From: Oscillospiraceae bacterium
Lineage (GTDB): Bacteria; Bacillota; Clostridia; Oscillospirales; Oscillospiraceae
NCBI GenBank assembly: GCA_029009035.1
Contig: JAQXJQ010000156.1
Span: 1 to 14,010 of the forward strand
Direction: 5' to 3'
DNA length: 14,010 nt
Position numbers and translations under genes: made by a program. A model generated the notes under the pieces. The model ran no database searches, had not been told where the DNA came from, and saw nothing but the letters and a program-made list of their open reading frames with translations. Positions 6,098 through 13,038 of the stretch are shown one piece after another. Each line of letters starts with the position of its first letter. The first letter of the stretch is position 1.

Positions 6098-7651
6098 ATG
6101 AAAATTTGGATCGCAGTTTTGCTGATGGTCGTGTTCGCGGTCGTGGGTGTGGTCATCGGTATGATCCTGGGCTATAACCGCCGCAAGGCCACCGCCGAGC
6201 GTGAGATCGGCTCCGCCGAGGAGGAGGCCCGCCGCATCCTGAACGAGGCCATCAAGAGCGCCGAGAACAAGAAGCGTGAGGCCACCGTGGAGGCCAAGGA
6301 GGAGATCCTCAAGTCCCGCAACGAGTTTGACCGTGAGGTCAAGGAGCGCCGCAGCGAGCTTCAGCGCCAGGAGAACCGTCTGAACCAGAAGGAGGAAAAT
6401 CTGGACCGCAAGCTGGAGAACCTGGAGAAGAAGGAAGAACTGGCCGCCGCCAAGCTGGCCGGCCTGGAGCAAGAGAAGCAGGAGATCGAGTCCATCAAGA
6501 AGGGCCAGCTGGAAATGCTGGAACGGATCTCCGGCCTGACCGTTGAGGAGGCCAAGCGCTACCTCATCGAGCAGCTGGAGGAGGAAGTGACCCACGAAGA
6601 GGCCCTGAAGATCAAGGAGATCCAGAGCCGCTTCAAGGAGGAGGCCGACACCTACGCCCGGGAGCAGATCGCCCTGGCCATCCAGCGCTGTGCCGCCGAC
6701 CATGTGGCCGAGGCCACCGTGTCCGTGGTGCCCCTGCCCAACGACGAGATGAAGGGCCGCATCATCGGCCGCGAGGGCCGCAACATCCGCACCCTGGAGA
6801 CCATGACCGGCGTGGACCTCATCATCGACGATACCCCCGAGGCCATCACCGTGTCCTGTTTTGATCCTGTCCGCCGGGAGATCGCCAGACTGGCGCTGGA
6901 GAAGCTCATTCTGGACGGCCGCATCCATCCCACCCGTATCGAGGAGATGGTGGAGAAGGCCAAGCGCGAGGTGGACAGCGTCATCAAGGCCGAGGGCGAG
7001 CGCGCCGTGTTTGCCACCAATGTCCACGGTCTGAACCCCGAGCTGGTGAAGCTGCTGGGCCGCCAGCACTACCGCACCAGCTACGGCCAGAACGTGCTGA
7101 ACCACTCCATCGAGGTCTCTCAGCTGGCCGGCCTGCTGGCCGCCGAGATCGGCGCCGATGTGAACCAGGCCAAGCGCGCCGGCCTGCTCCATGATCTGGG
7201 CAAGTCCATCGACCACGAGGTGGAGGGCTCCCATGTCCAGATCGGTGTGGAGCTGGCCCGCAAGTACAAGGAGAACGAGGCCATCGTCCACGCCATCGAG
7301 GCCCACCACGGCGACGTGGAGGCCAAGACCGTGGTGGCCTGCCTGGTGCAGGCGGCCGACGCCATCTCCGCCGCCCGTCCCGGCGCCCGCCGTGAGAATG
7401 TGGAATACTATATCAAGCGCCTGGAGAAGCTGGAGGAGCTGACCTCCTCCTTCGCCGGTGTGGATAAGGCCTATGCCATTCAGGCCGGCCGTGAGGTGCG
7501 CATCATGGTCAAGCCCGAGGAGGTCTCCGAGGACCGCATGGTCATTCTGGCCCGTGAGATCGCCAGGAAGATCGAGGACGAGCTGGAGTACCCCGGCCAG
7601 ATCAAGGTCAACCTCATCCGCGAGACCAAGGCCATCGAGTACGCGAAATAA
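6098..7651 (+). CDS. rny: Ribonuclease Y
   Basis: A 517-residue membrane-anchored endoribonuclease that starts mRNA decay in Firmicutes, close to the usual 520. Order of parts: a transmembrane helix at residues 4-25; a long charged coiled coil (about 30-190) rich in Glu, Lys and Arg; a KH RNA-binding domain with GRIIGREGRNIR near residue 219; then an HD domain with H336 (HSIEVSQLAG), the H365-D366 pair (LLHDLGKSID) and a later AHHGD. The ATG at 6098 puts the transmembrane helix at the very N-terminus, as the family requires, and has AGGAGGTG upstream; the longer in-frame start at 5957 would place 47 extra residues before it. Codon use is strongly biased, as in highly expressed genes. It is monocistronic, with a strong promoter and terminator. 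Confidence 0.98.
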   Translation: MKIWIAVLLMVVFAVVGVVIGMILGYNRRKATAEREIGSAEEEARRILNEAIKSAENKKREATVEAKEEILKSRNEFDREVKERRSELQRQENRLNQKEENLDRKLENLEKKEELAAAKLAGLEQEKQEIESIKKGQLEMLERISGLTVEEAKRYLIEQLEEEVTHEEALKIKEIQSRFKEEADTYAREQIALAIQRCAADHVAEATVSVVPLPNDEMKGRIIGREGRNIRTLETMTGVDLIIDDTPEAITVSCFDPVRREIARLALEKLILDGRIHPTRIEEMVEKAKREVDSVIKAEGERAVFATNVHGLNPELVKLLGRQHYRTSYGQNVLNHSIEVSQLAGLLAAEIGADVNQAKRAGLLHDLGKSIDHEVEGSHVQIGVELARKYKENEAIVHAIEAHHGDVEAKTVVACLVQAADAISAARPGARRENVEYYIKRLEKLEELTSSFAGVDKAYAIQAGREVRIMVKPEEVSEDRMVILAREIARKIEDELEYPGQIKVNLIRETKAIEYAK

Positions 7652-7666
7652 CGAGCTGTTACCGGC

Positions 7667-7704
7667 GAGCACCGCAGAATTTTTGGTTCTGCGGTGCTCC
7701 TTTT
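7667..7704 (+). terminator. Terminator of rny
   Basis: A perfect 13-base stem (7667-7679 with 7687-7699) with a 7-base loop and CTTTT tail, 15 bases after the stop codon. The tail runs directly into the next promoter's -35 box. Confidence 0.9.
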
Positions 7705-7705
7705 C

Positions 7706-7734
7706 TTGCGCTTATCCTACAGATGTGGTATGAT
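7706..7734 (+). promoter_or_regulatory. Promoter of the DUF2156-GNAT operon
   Basis: -35 TTGCGC (7706-7711), 17 bases, -10 TATGAT (7729-7734) with TGG before it (extended -10). It begins 2 bases after the rny terminator tail. Confidence 0.75.
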
Positions 7735-7771
7735 ATCGGGGAGTTTGGAAATATTGAAGAGGATGATAAAC

Positions 7772-8665
7772 GTGATCGAGTTTCGGCGCCCCACTCCCGA
7801 TGACCGCCAATGGATGAACGCCTGCCTTGCGGCGGAGGGGAACATGGGCTGCGAGTGCAATTTTAATAATATCTACCTCTGGAGCCGTCCCTACGGGCAG
7901 GAGATCGCCTGCTGGGAGGGGCTTCTGCTGGTGCGCCTGCGGGGCAGGCTGGGCTACTGCTACCTCGTGCCCATGGGGGAGGGCGACCATGCCGCCGCGG
8001 TGGAGGCCCTGCGCCGGGACGCCCATGCACAGGGGGAGACGCTCACCTTCGTGTGCGTGACCCGGAGCCAGCGGGAGCGGCTGGACGCCCTGTTCCCCGG
8101 CGGGTTTGTCTATGAGGAGGACCGGGACGGCTGGGACTATGTCTATGACATCCACCGTCTGGCGGATCTCAGCGGGAAAAAGCTCCATGGAAAGCGCAAC
8201 CACATCCACCGCTTTGACGAGGCCTATCCCGACTGGATGGCGGAGCCGATCACGGCGGAGAATGCCGGGGAATGCGCCGCGCTGGAGCGGAAATGGGCCG
8301 ACGAAAAGGGCGGCGGCGAGGAACTCTCGGAGGAGAGCATTGCCCTGCTGGAGGGACTCTATCTCCGGGAGGGACTGGGCATGGAGGGATTGCTCATCCG
8401 CGCCGGCGGAAAGGTGGTGGCCTTTTCCCTGGGCAGCCTCACCACCCCCGACTGCTTCGACACCCACTTTGAAAAGGCGGAAGCGGACATCCAGGGCGCC
8501 TATCCCGTCATCAACCGGGAGATGGCCCGCATGGTGCGGGAGCGTCACCCGGAGGTGAAGTGGATCAACCGGGAGGACGATCTGGGCATCGAGGGCCTGC
8601 GAAAGGCCAAGCTGTCCTACTACCCGGATCTGCTGTTGGAAAAATTCAGCGCAAGGGAGCGATGA
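7772..8665 (+). CDS. DUF2156 protein (phosphatidylglycerol lysyltransferase C-terminal-like)
   Basis: A 297-residue soluble protein of the DUF2156 family, which shares its fold with the catalytic half of MprF lysyl-lipid synthases and has a double GNAT-like architecture. Here there are no membrane helices, so it is not a full MprF. Family marks are the N-terminal IEFRRPTPDD, the central GKKLHGKRNHIHRF..YPDW at about residues 134-155, and the C-terminal KWINREDDLGIEGLRKAK and SYYPDLLLEKF. The donor and acceptor are unknown. I chose GTG 7772 because AAGAGG (7757-7762) is 9 bases away; the in-frame ATG at 7763 touches that site directly. The next gene, also GNAT-fold, starts 3 bases after the stop, so the pair is one transcription unit. 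Confidence 0.88.
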   Translation: MIEFRRPTPDDRQWMNACLAAEGNMGCECNFNNIYLWSRPYGQEIACWEGLLLVRLRGRLGYCYLVPMGEGDHAAAVEALRRDAHAQGETLTFVCVTRSQRERLDALFPGGFVYEEDRDGWDYVYDIHRLADLSGKKLHGKRNHIHRFDEAYPDWMAEPITAENAGECAALERKWADEKGGGEELSEESIALLEGLYLREGLGMEGLLIRAGGKVVAFSLGSLTTPDCFDTHFEKAEADIQGAYPVINREMARMVRERHPEVKWINREDDLGIEGLRKAKLSYYPDLLLEKFSARER

Positions 8666-8668
8666 CCG

Positions 8669-9502
8669 GTGCTTGAAATGCGAACTGCCGTGGCGGGCGA
8701 CCTGCCGGAGGCGGAGGAACTTTGGAAGCAGACCTTTGGGGATGAGCCGGAGGAGCAGCGGCTGTTTTATCGGCTGGCCGGGCTGCAGGGGCCGCTGATC
8801 TTGAAGGATGAGGGGCGGCTGTGCTCCATGCTGGCTCTGCCGGAGGTGAGGCTCACCTTCTCCGACGGATGGAGCGTCAAGGGCGGTTATGTGTACGCCC
8901 TGGCTACCGCCCCCGAAGCGCGGGGGAAGGGGTATGCATCCATTTTGCTGGATTATGCAGCCACCATGCTGAAGGAGCGGGGAGCGGACTGTATATTCAC
9001 CGTGCCTGCCGAACCCACCCTCTTTGACTTTTTTGCCAAAAACGGCTACGAGCCGGGGTTTTACCACCGCTGCGTCACCGCTCTTCCCGGTGTGTTCCGG
9101 GGGGAGCGTATTACCCCCGGTGAATACGGAGCGCTGCGGGAGCGCCTGCTGGCCGGCGAGACCCATGTGATCCACCCGGAGGGGCTGCTGGCGTGGCAGG
9201 AGGCCCTGTGCTCCCGGGCGGGCAGTGGGCTTTACCGGCTGGAGCTGGAGCACGGTGCGGGCTGCGCCGCGGTGGAAAACCGGGCCGGGGAGCCTGTGGT
9301 GAAGGAGCTGCTGTGCGCGCCGGGGGATGAGGCGCAGGCCGCCTCCGCCGCAGCCGCCCTGTGCGGCGGGGAGGCCCTGGTGCGCCTGCGTGGACACGGG
9401 GAGGGAAAGACTCCCTTTGCCGCCCTTCGCTGGCTCTACGGCGCCGCTCCCTCCCGCTGGAAGAAGGCTCCGGAGGGCTGGTTCGGCCCGGGGTACGACT
9501 GA
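8669..9502 (+). CDS. GNAT-family N-acetyltransferase
   Basis: A 277-residue cytosolic acetyltransferase. The N-terminal half is a GNAT domain. YVYALATAPEARGKGYASILLDY contains the acetyl-CoA pyrophosphate loop R-G-K-G-Y-A at residues 85-90, and VPAEPTLFDFFAKNGYEPGFYHR is the usual last strand of the domain. The C-terminal half (about 150-277) is an extra region ending in WFGPGYD, giving the Eis-like two-part layout of longer GNATs; its role is not clear. The substrate is unknown. The start is GTG 8669, with AAGGGAG 9 bases upstream; the in-frame ATG at 8678 lies too far from it. Coupling to the DUF2156 gene (3-base gap) suggests a shared task or shared regulation. Confidence 0.88.
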   Translation: MLEMRTAVAGDLPEAEELWKQTFGDEPEEQRLFYRLAGLQGPLILKDEGRLCSMLALPEVRLTFSDGWSVKGGYVYALATAPEARGKGYASILLDYAATMLKERGADCIFTVPAEPTLFDFFAKNGYEPGFYHRCVTALPGVFRGERITPGEYGALRERLLAGETHVIHPEGLLAWQEALCSRAGSGLYRLELEHGAGCAAVENRAGEPVVKELLCAPGDEAQAASAAAALCGGEALVRLRGHGEGKTPFAALRWLYGAAPSRWKKAPEGWFGPGYD

Positions 9503-9525
9503 ATTTTGTGCAGGATCGCTAAAAA

Positions 9526-9560
9526 TGAATATAAATGTATATGCATAAGAATAAAATTCA
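9526..9560. promoter_or_regulatory. Possible ArgR/AhrC operator upstream of the ABC operon
   Basis: TGAATATAAATGTA (9526-9539) matches the ARG box TGAATWWWWATTCA at 12 of 14 positions. A second 14-mer at 9547-9560 keeps only the right half ATTCA and the AT core. The two are 21 bases apart, the spacing of paired ARG boxes. The region is AT-rich, so chance matches are likely. Confidence 0.3.
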
Positions 9561-9604
9561 TAAAATGCAAGGGAAATCAAAAAATCCCCTTGCATTTTAT
9601 TCAT
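9560..9604 (+). terminator. AT-rich terminator hairpin after the GNAT gene
   Basis: A perfect 14-base stem, ATAAAATGCAAGGG (9560-9573) with its complement at 9587-9600. The right arm ends in TTTTAT, and the A-rich left flank could allow use in both directions. The right arm contains the -35 box of the next promoter. Confidence 0.65.
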
Positions 9605-9618
9605 TCGGGCAGTATAAT
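9590..9618 (+). promoter_or_regulatory. Promoter of the amino-acid ABC operon
   Basis: -35 TTGCAT (9590-9595), 17 bases, -10 TATAAT (9613-9618). The -35 lies inside the right arm of the preceding hairpin. The leader then forms a small hairpin GTTCCGC/GCGGAAC (9635-9655) just ahead of the ribosome site. Confidence 0.8.
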
Positions 9619-9674
9619 CAGCACATCAAAAGGAGTTCCGCAGATCCGGCGGAACACATGAGGAGTTGGATATT

Positions 9675-10457
9675 ATGAAAAAGATGAAGAAACTGATGGC
9701 TATCGTAGGCGCTATGGCCCTGATGCTTGCTCTGTGTGCCTGCGGCGGCAAGGCTGCTTCCGGCGTGACTACTGTGGAGAAGGGTAAGCTCCATGTCTCC
9801 ACCAACGCCGAGTTCCCCCCCTACGAGATGGTCGCCGACGACGGCAGCTTTGAGGGCATCGACATGGAAGTTGCCGCTGCCATCGCCAAGAAGCTGGGCC
9901 TGGAGCTGGTGATCGACGACATGGGATTTGACGCTGCTCTGCTGGCCGCTCAGAACGGCCAGAGCGATATGGTCATGGCCGGTGTCACCGTGAATGAAGA
10001 GCGCCAGAAGGTCATGGACTTCTCCGACAGCTATGCCACCGGCGTTCAGGTGGTCATCGTCAAGGAAGGCTCCGAGGTCAACATGGATAACCTGGGCGAC
10101 TGCACCATCGGCACCCAGCTGGGCACCACCGGCTACATCTACGCCTCCGACAGCGTGGAGAACGGCGGCTACGGCGAGGATCATGTGGTTGGTTATGATT
10201 CCGGCGCTCTGGCTGTCATGGCTCTGGTCAACGGCCAGGTGGACGCCGTCATCATCGACGACAAGCCCGCTCAGGCCTATGTGAAGGCCAATGCCGGCCT
10301 GACCACCCTGGAGGGCGAGTGGGCCGTGGAGGACTACGCCATCGGCATGAAGAAGGGCAACACCGCTCTGCTGGAGGCCGTGAACAAGGCCATGGCCGAG
10401 CTGAAGGCCGACGGTACCTTCCAGGCCATCGTGGATAAGTACATCAAGGCCGACTAA
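9675..10457 (+). CDS. Amino-acid ABC transporter substrate-binding lipoprotein (SBP family 3)
   Basis: A 260-residue extracytoplasmic receptor of a polar amino-acid importer. Residues 1-23 form a lipoprotein signal (basic KKMKK start, hydrophobic stretch, LCAC with C23 as the lipidated residue). The mature protein starts with GKLHVSTNAEFPPYEM, the classic family 3 opening. It continues with the lobe phrase FDAALLAAQNGQSDMVMAGVTV, then ERQKVMDFSDSY, whose Arg usually pairs with the ligand carboxylate, and the late IDDKPAQAYV. Which amino acid it binds cannot be read from the sequence. I chose ATG 9675, with AGGAG 9 bases upstream, over TTG 9666. Codon use is highly biased, suggesting strong expression. 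A hairpin after the stop separates it from the permease. Confidence 0.95.
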   Translation: MKKMKKLMAIVGAMALMLALCACGGKAASGVTTVEKGKLHVSTNAEFPPYEMVADDGSFEGIDMEVAAAIAKKLGLELVIDDMGFDAALLAAQNGQSDMVMAGVTVNEERQKVMDFSDSYATGVQVVIVKEGSEVNMDNLGDCTIGTQLGTTGYIYASDSVENGGYGEDHVVGYDSGALAVMALVNGQVDAVIIDDKPAQAYVKANAGLTTLEGEWAVEDYAIGMKKGNTALLEAVNKAMAELKADGTFQAIVDKYIKAD

Positions 10458-10474
10458 GGAAAAGGAAATATCGC

Positions 10475-10507
10475 AGCGGCTTCCGGGATGCTCGGAAGCC
10501 GCTTTTC
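10475..10507 (+). terminator. Intra-operon terminator between binding protein and permease
   Basis: A perfect 11-base stem AGCGGCTTCCG/CGGAAGCCGCT (10475-10503) with a 7-base loop and TTTTCC. No strong promoter is visible between it and the permease, so it probably works as a partial terminator that leaves more mRNA for the binding protein. Confidence 0.75.
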
Positions 10508-10534
10508 CTGTGAAGATAGAAAAGGATGTGTCAT

Positions 10535-11275
10535 ATGGACCTGTGGACTGTAATTGCGGAAAAATGGATGGAATTCGGGGCTAAATTCAGCACCGCCTTC
10601 ATCGAGGGCGGCCGCTGGAAGCTCTACCTGAAGGGACTTGCCTCCACCCTGGAGCTGACGGTGATCGCTCTGGTTCTGGGCACCGTCCTGGGTGTCGCGG
10701 TGGCCGTGATCCGCTCCGCCCACGACCAGCAGCGGGTGGGACGGAAAAAGAACCCGGTGCTCAGCGTCATCAATGGGATCTGTAAGGTGTACACCACCGT
10801 GATCCGCGGTACCCCCATGATGGTCCAGCTGCTGATCTGGGGCTATGTCATTTTCGCCACCAGCCGCAACCACACCATGGTGGGCGCGCTGGGCCTGGGC
10901 ATCAACTCCGGCGCCTATGTGGCGGAGATCGTCCGCGGCGGCTTGATGAGCGTGGACGTCGGACAGACCGAGGCGGGCCGTTCTTTGGGCCTGGGCTACG
11001 TTGATACCATGCGCTTTATCGTGATTCCCCAGGCCTTTAAAAATATTCTGCCCGCCCTGGGCAACGAGTTCATCACCCTGTTTAAGGACACCTCTCTGGT
11101 CTCCGCCATCGGCGGCGCGGAGCTGGTGTACTACGCCAAGGCGGTGGGCACCAAGACCTATGATGTGATGCTCCCCTACATCGGCATCGCCGTCATGTAT
11201 CTGGTCTTCGTGCTGATCCTCACCTGGCTGCAGGGCAAACTGGAAAGGAGGATGCGTCAGAGTGATCGACATTAA
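10535..11275 (+). CDS. Amino-acid ABC transporter permease (HisM/GlnP type)
   Basis: A 246-residue inner-membrane subunit. It has about five hydrophobic segments: roughly 36-59, 86-108, 113-134, 180-200 and 213-232. The EAA loop that docks on the ATPase is at about 146-166 (EAGRSLGLGYVDTMRFIVIPQA). VIRGTPMMVQLLIWGY is another hallmark of the HisM/GlnP branch. One permease is encoded, so the transporter is probably a homodimer of it. ATG 10535 is preferred over the ATG at 10526, because AAAAGG (10520-10525) is 9 bases from the former and directly abuts the latter. The C-terminal codons overlap the start of the ATPase gene by 14 bases, consistent with translational coupling. Confidence 0.94.
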   Translation: MDLWTVIAEKWMEFGAKFSTAFIEGGRWKLYLKGLASTLELTVIALVLGTVLGVAVAVIRSAHDQQRVGRKKNPVLSVINGICKVYTTVIRGTPMMVQLLIWGYVIFATSRNHTMVGALGLGINSGAYVAEIVRGGLMSVDVGQTEAGRSLGLGYVDTMRFIVIPQAFKNILPALGNEFITLFKDTSLVSAIGGAELVYYAKAVGTKTYDVMLPYIGIAVMYLVFVLILTWLQGKLERRMRQSDRH

Positions 11276-11984
11276 AAATCTGTCCAAGTCCTTTGGCGAC
11301 CATCTGGTGCTGGACGACATCAGCGAGCATATTGCTCCCGGCGAAAAAGTGGTGGTCATCGGCCCTTCCGGCTCCGGTAAGTCCACCTTCCTGCGCTGCC
11401 TCAACCTGCTGGAGACCCCCACCGGAGGCTCCATCACCTTTGACGGCGTGGAGATCACCGATCCCAAGTGCGACATCAACCTGATTCGCCGCCAGATGGG
11501 CATGGTGTTCCAGCACTTCAACCTGTTCCCCAATATGACCATCCGCAAAAACATCACCCTGGCCCCTGTGCGCACGGGCCTGATGAAGCAGGAGCAGGCC
11601 GATGAGGAGGCCACGCGCCTTCTGCAGCGGGTCAACCTGCTGGATAAGGCGGACGCCTATCCTGCCCAGCTCTCCGGCGGACAGAAGCAGCGTATCGCCA
11701 TTGTCCGCGCCCTGGCCATGAAGCCCAAGCTGATGCTCTTTGACGAGCCTACCTCCGCTCTGGACCCCGAGATGGTGGGCGAGGTCCTGGAGGTCATGAA
11801 GGAGCTGGCTGACGAGGGCATGACCATGGTGGTGGTCACCCACGAAATGGGCTTTGCCCGGGAGGTGGGCACCCGCGTGCTGTTCATGGACGGGGGCCAC
11901 ATCATCGAGCAGAACGAGCCTCACGCCTTCTTTGCCAACCCCAAAGAGCAGCGCACCATTGATTTTCTTTCCAAGGTCCTGTAA
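11262..11984 (+). CDS. Amino-acid ABC transporter ATP-binding protein (GlnQ type)
   Basis: A 240-residue cytosolic ATPase that powers the importer. Walker A GPSGSGKST is at 34-42, the Q-loop at Q84 in MVFQHFNLFPNMT, the signature LSGGQKQR at 137-144, and Walker B LMLFDEP with catalytic E162. The D-loop is SALD at 165-168 and the switch histidine is H194 in VVVTHE. The spacing and the phrase MGMVFQHFNLFP are those of the polar amino-acid (GlnQ/HisP) class. The start is GTG 11262 with AGGAGG 10 bases upstream, inside the end of the permease gene. It is the last gene of the operon. All motifs are intact and the length is normal. Confidence 0.96.
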   Translation: MIDIKNLSKSFGDHLVLDDISEHIAPGEKVVVIGPSGSGKSTFLRCLNLLETPTGGSITFDGVEITDPKCDINLIRRQMGMVFQHFNLFPNMTIRKNITLAPVRTGLMKQEQADEEATRLLQRVNLLDKADAYPAQLSGGQKQRIAIVRALAMKPKLMLFDEPTSALDPEMVGEVLEVMKELADEGMTMVVVTHEMGFAREVGTRVLFMDGGHIIEQNEPHAFFANPKEQRTIDFLSKVL

Positions 11985-12000
11985 TCGACATTTTTGTGTA

Positions 12001-12029
12001 TGGCACATCCCGTCGGGGTGTGCTATACT
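12001..12029 (+). promoter_or_regulatory. Promoter of mobA
   Basis: An extended -10 TGCTATACT (12021-12029) stands 33 bases before the start codon; the -35 position (TGGCAC, 12001-12006) is poor. The element is embedded in the hairpin at 12003-12023. Confidence 0.6.
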
Positions 12030-12035
12030 TTTTTT
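12003..12035 (+). terminator. Terminator-like hairpin of the ABC operon
   Basis: A 9-base stem GCACATCCC region (12003-12011 with 12015-12023, one G-U) with loop GTC. The T-run starts 5 bases after the stem, with TATAC between, so it may be inefficient. It overlaps the mobA promoter. Confidence 0.5.
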
Positions 12036-12061
12036 ATCGGAGACCGAAGGGAGGCGCTGAA

Positions 12062-12661
12062 ATGGAGCGTTCGGATGTTACGGTGCAGGTCATGCTGGGC
12101 GGACTGTCCACCCGGATGGGCCGGGACAAGGCTTTGGTGGAGCTGGGCGGAAAGACCCTGCTGGAGAGGGCCATTGACCGATGGCAGGGCTACGGAAGCG
12201 GACTGCAGCTGGCTGTGGGTCCGGCCTGCCGCAAAGGGATGGCCCCGGAGGGGACTGCCGCCGTGGCGGATATCTACCCGGAGCGGGGACCGCTGGGCGG
12301 ACTTCATGCCGGGCTGAAGGAGTGCAAGACTCCCTTGCTGCTGCTGGTGGCGGTGGATTACCCGTTTTTGGGCCCGGCGCAGGCGGATGTGCTGCTGGAG
12401 GCCATCGGGGACGCGGATGCCTGTGTCTTCACGCAGGACGGGCGGCCTCAGCCCCTGTTCGGGCTGTACCGCCGTCGGTGCGCCACGGCGGCGGAGACCC
12501 TCATTCTGGAGGGGGATAACCGCATGAGCCACCTGCTGGAGTGGGCCAACAGCGTCTATGTACCGGAGGATGAGCGGGCGCCCCGGGAGCTGTTCCACAA
12601 TCTGAACACCCCCGAGGAGTTGGCCGTGGCGGAACAACTGTTGTCCACCGGCGTACGCTGA
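12062..12661 (+). CDS. mobA: Molybdenum cofactor guanylyltransferase
   Basis: A 199-residue cytosolic enzyme that adds GMP to molybdopterin-type cofactor to give the dinucleotide form used by DMSO-reductase-type enzymes. The N-terminal nucleotide loop is MLGGLSTRMGRDKA (residues 11-24). The family usually has LAGGxSxRMG, so the Ala before the two glycines is replaced by Leu. Further marks are ERGPLGGLHAGL, the metal-binding Asp in VAVDYPFLG, QPLFGLYRR, and HNLNTPEEL near the end. The start ATG 12062 has AAGGGAGG 7 bases upstream. No other molybdopterin gene and no molybdoenzyme lies nearby. Closely related nucleotidyltransferases exist, but the C-terminal NLNTPEEL favours MobA. Confidence 0.9.
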   Translation: MERSDVTVQVMLGGLSTRMGRDKALVELGGKTLLERAIDRWQGYGSGLQLAVGPACRKGMAPEGTAAVADIYPERGPLGGLHAGLKECKTPLLLLVAVDYPFLGPAQADVLLEAIGDADACVFTQDGRPQPLFGLYRRRCATAAETLILEGDNRMSHLLEWANSVYVPEDERAPRELFHNLNTPEELAVAEQLLSTGVR

Positions 12662-12693
12662 GCTTTTTGTGCAAAACGGAAGAATAAAAGTGG

Positions 12694-12720
12694 TTGACAG
12701 GTGTTATGTCTACCTGTTTT
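12694..12720 (+). terminator. Weak terminator candidate after mobA
   Basis: ACAGGT (12697-12702 region) and ACCTGT (12712-12717) can pair around a 9-base loop and are followed by TTTT. The stem is only six pairs, so this is tentative. Confidence 0.35.
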
Positions 12721-12784
12721 TGCGGAAAAGTATGAAAACGGAATAAACGGACAATGTGGAAAAGTGTGTGGAAGTTGTGGAAGC
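12721..12784. promoter_or_regulatory. Cluster of DnaA-box-like motifs
   Basis: TGTGGAAAA at 12755-12763 is one base from the DnaA box TGTGGATAA. TGTGGAAGT (12767) and TGTGGAAGC (12776) share its TGTGGAA core, and TGCGGAAAA (12721) is a further variant. TGCGGAAAAGTATG and TGTGGAAAAGTGTG are 34 bases apart. All point the same way. dnaA, dnaN and rpmH are not in the window. Confidence 0.45.
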
Positions 12785-12931
12785 CTTGAAAACAGCGGGG
12801 TTTGGGATTTTTCGCCGATGTATATACTTTTGCTTGCTGTATAAAAGTTTGCACAAAGGACACAAAAACCCATAATGAGGAACCTCTCCGGCGGGACTTT
12901 GCACAGCCCCGCCGGAGAGCGCGTCAGGGAC
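12785..12931. other. Non-coding stretch with GC-rich inverted repeat
   Basis: No gene is seen. CTCTCCGGCGGG (12884-12895) pairs perfectly with 12908-12919 around a 12-base loop, without a T-run on either strand, so a terminator is unlikely. GTATATACTTTTGC (12820 area) and GTATAAAAGTTTGC (12839 area) form an AT-rich imperfect direct repeat. Confidence 0.5.
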
Positions 12932-12960
12932 TTGCAAAGGGGAGCGTTTTGGGGTATAAT
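12932..12960 (+). promoter_or_regulatory. Strong promoter upstream of tRNA-Pro
   Basis: -35 TTGCAA (12932-12937), 17 bases, perfect -10 TATAAT (12955-12960). The start would be near 12967, only some 35 bases before a terminator. Confidence 0.75.
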
Positions 12961-12980
12961 ATGCAAACGCGAACCGTGTG

Positions 12981-13002
12981 CGGGCGTGAGCGCCCGTTTT
13001 TT
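12981..13002 (+). terminator. Terminator or attenuator between promoter and tRNA-Pro
   Basis: CGGGCG/CGCCCG with loop TGAG, followed by six T (12997-13002). It lies between the promoter at 12932 and the tRNA at 13039. Confidence 0.7.
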
Positions 13003-13038
13003 GGGAGAATACGCCCAGCCGGATAAAAAACTGAATAA

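Noticed and set aside
6077..7672. A 531-codon minus-strand frame opposite rny
   Set aside because: It consists of Leu/Gly/Val/His-rich text complementary to the biased rny codons and lacks any recognisable domain.
7712..9604. A 630-codon minus-strand frame opposite the two acyltransferase genes
   Set aside because: Shadow of real genes with family motifs on the plus strand; its end runs into the operon's promoter.
12721..12960. Chromosomal origin of replication
   Set aside because: DnaA-box-like motifs are present, but there is no dnaA, dnaN or rpmH and no clear AT-rich unwinding stretch next to them; kept only as a cluster of motifs.
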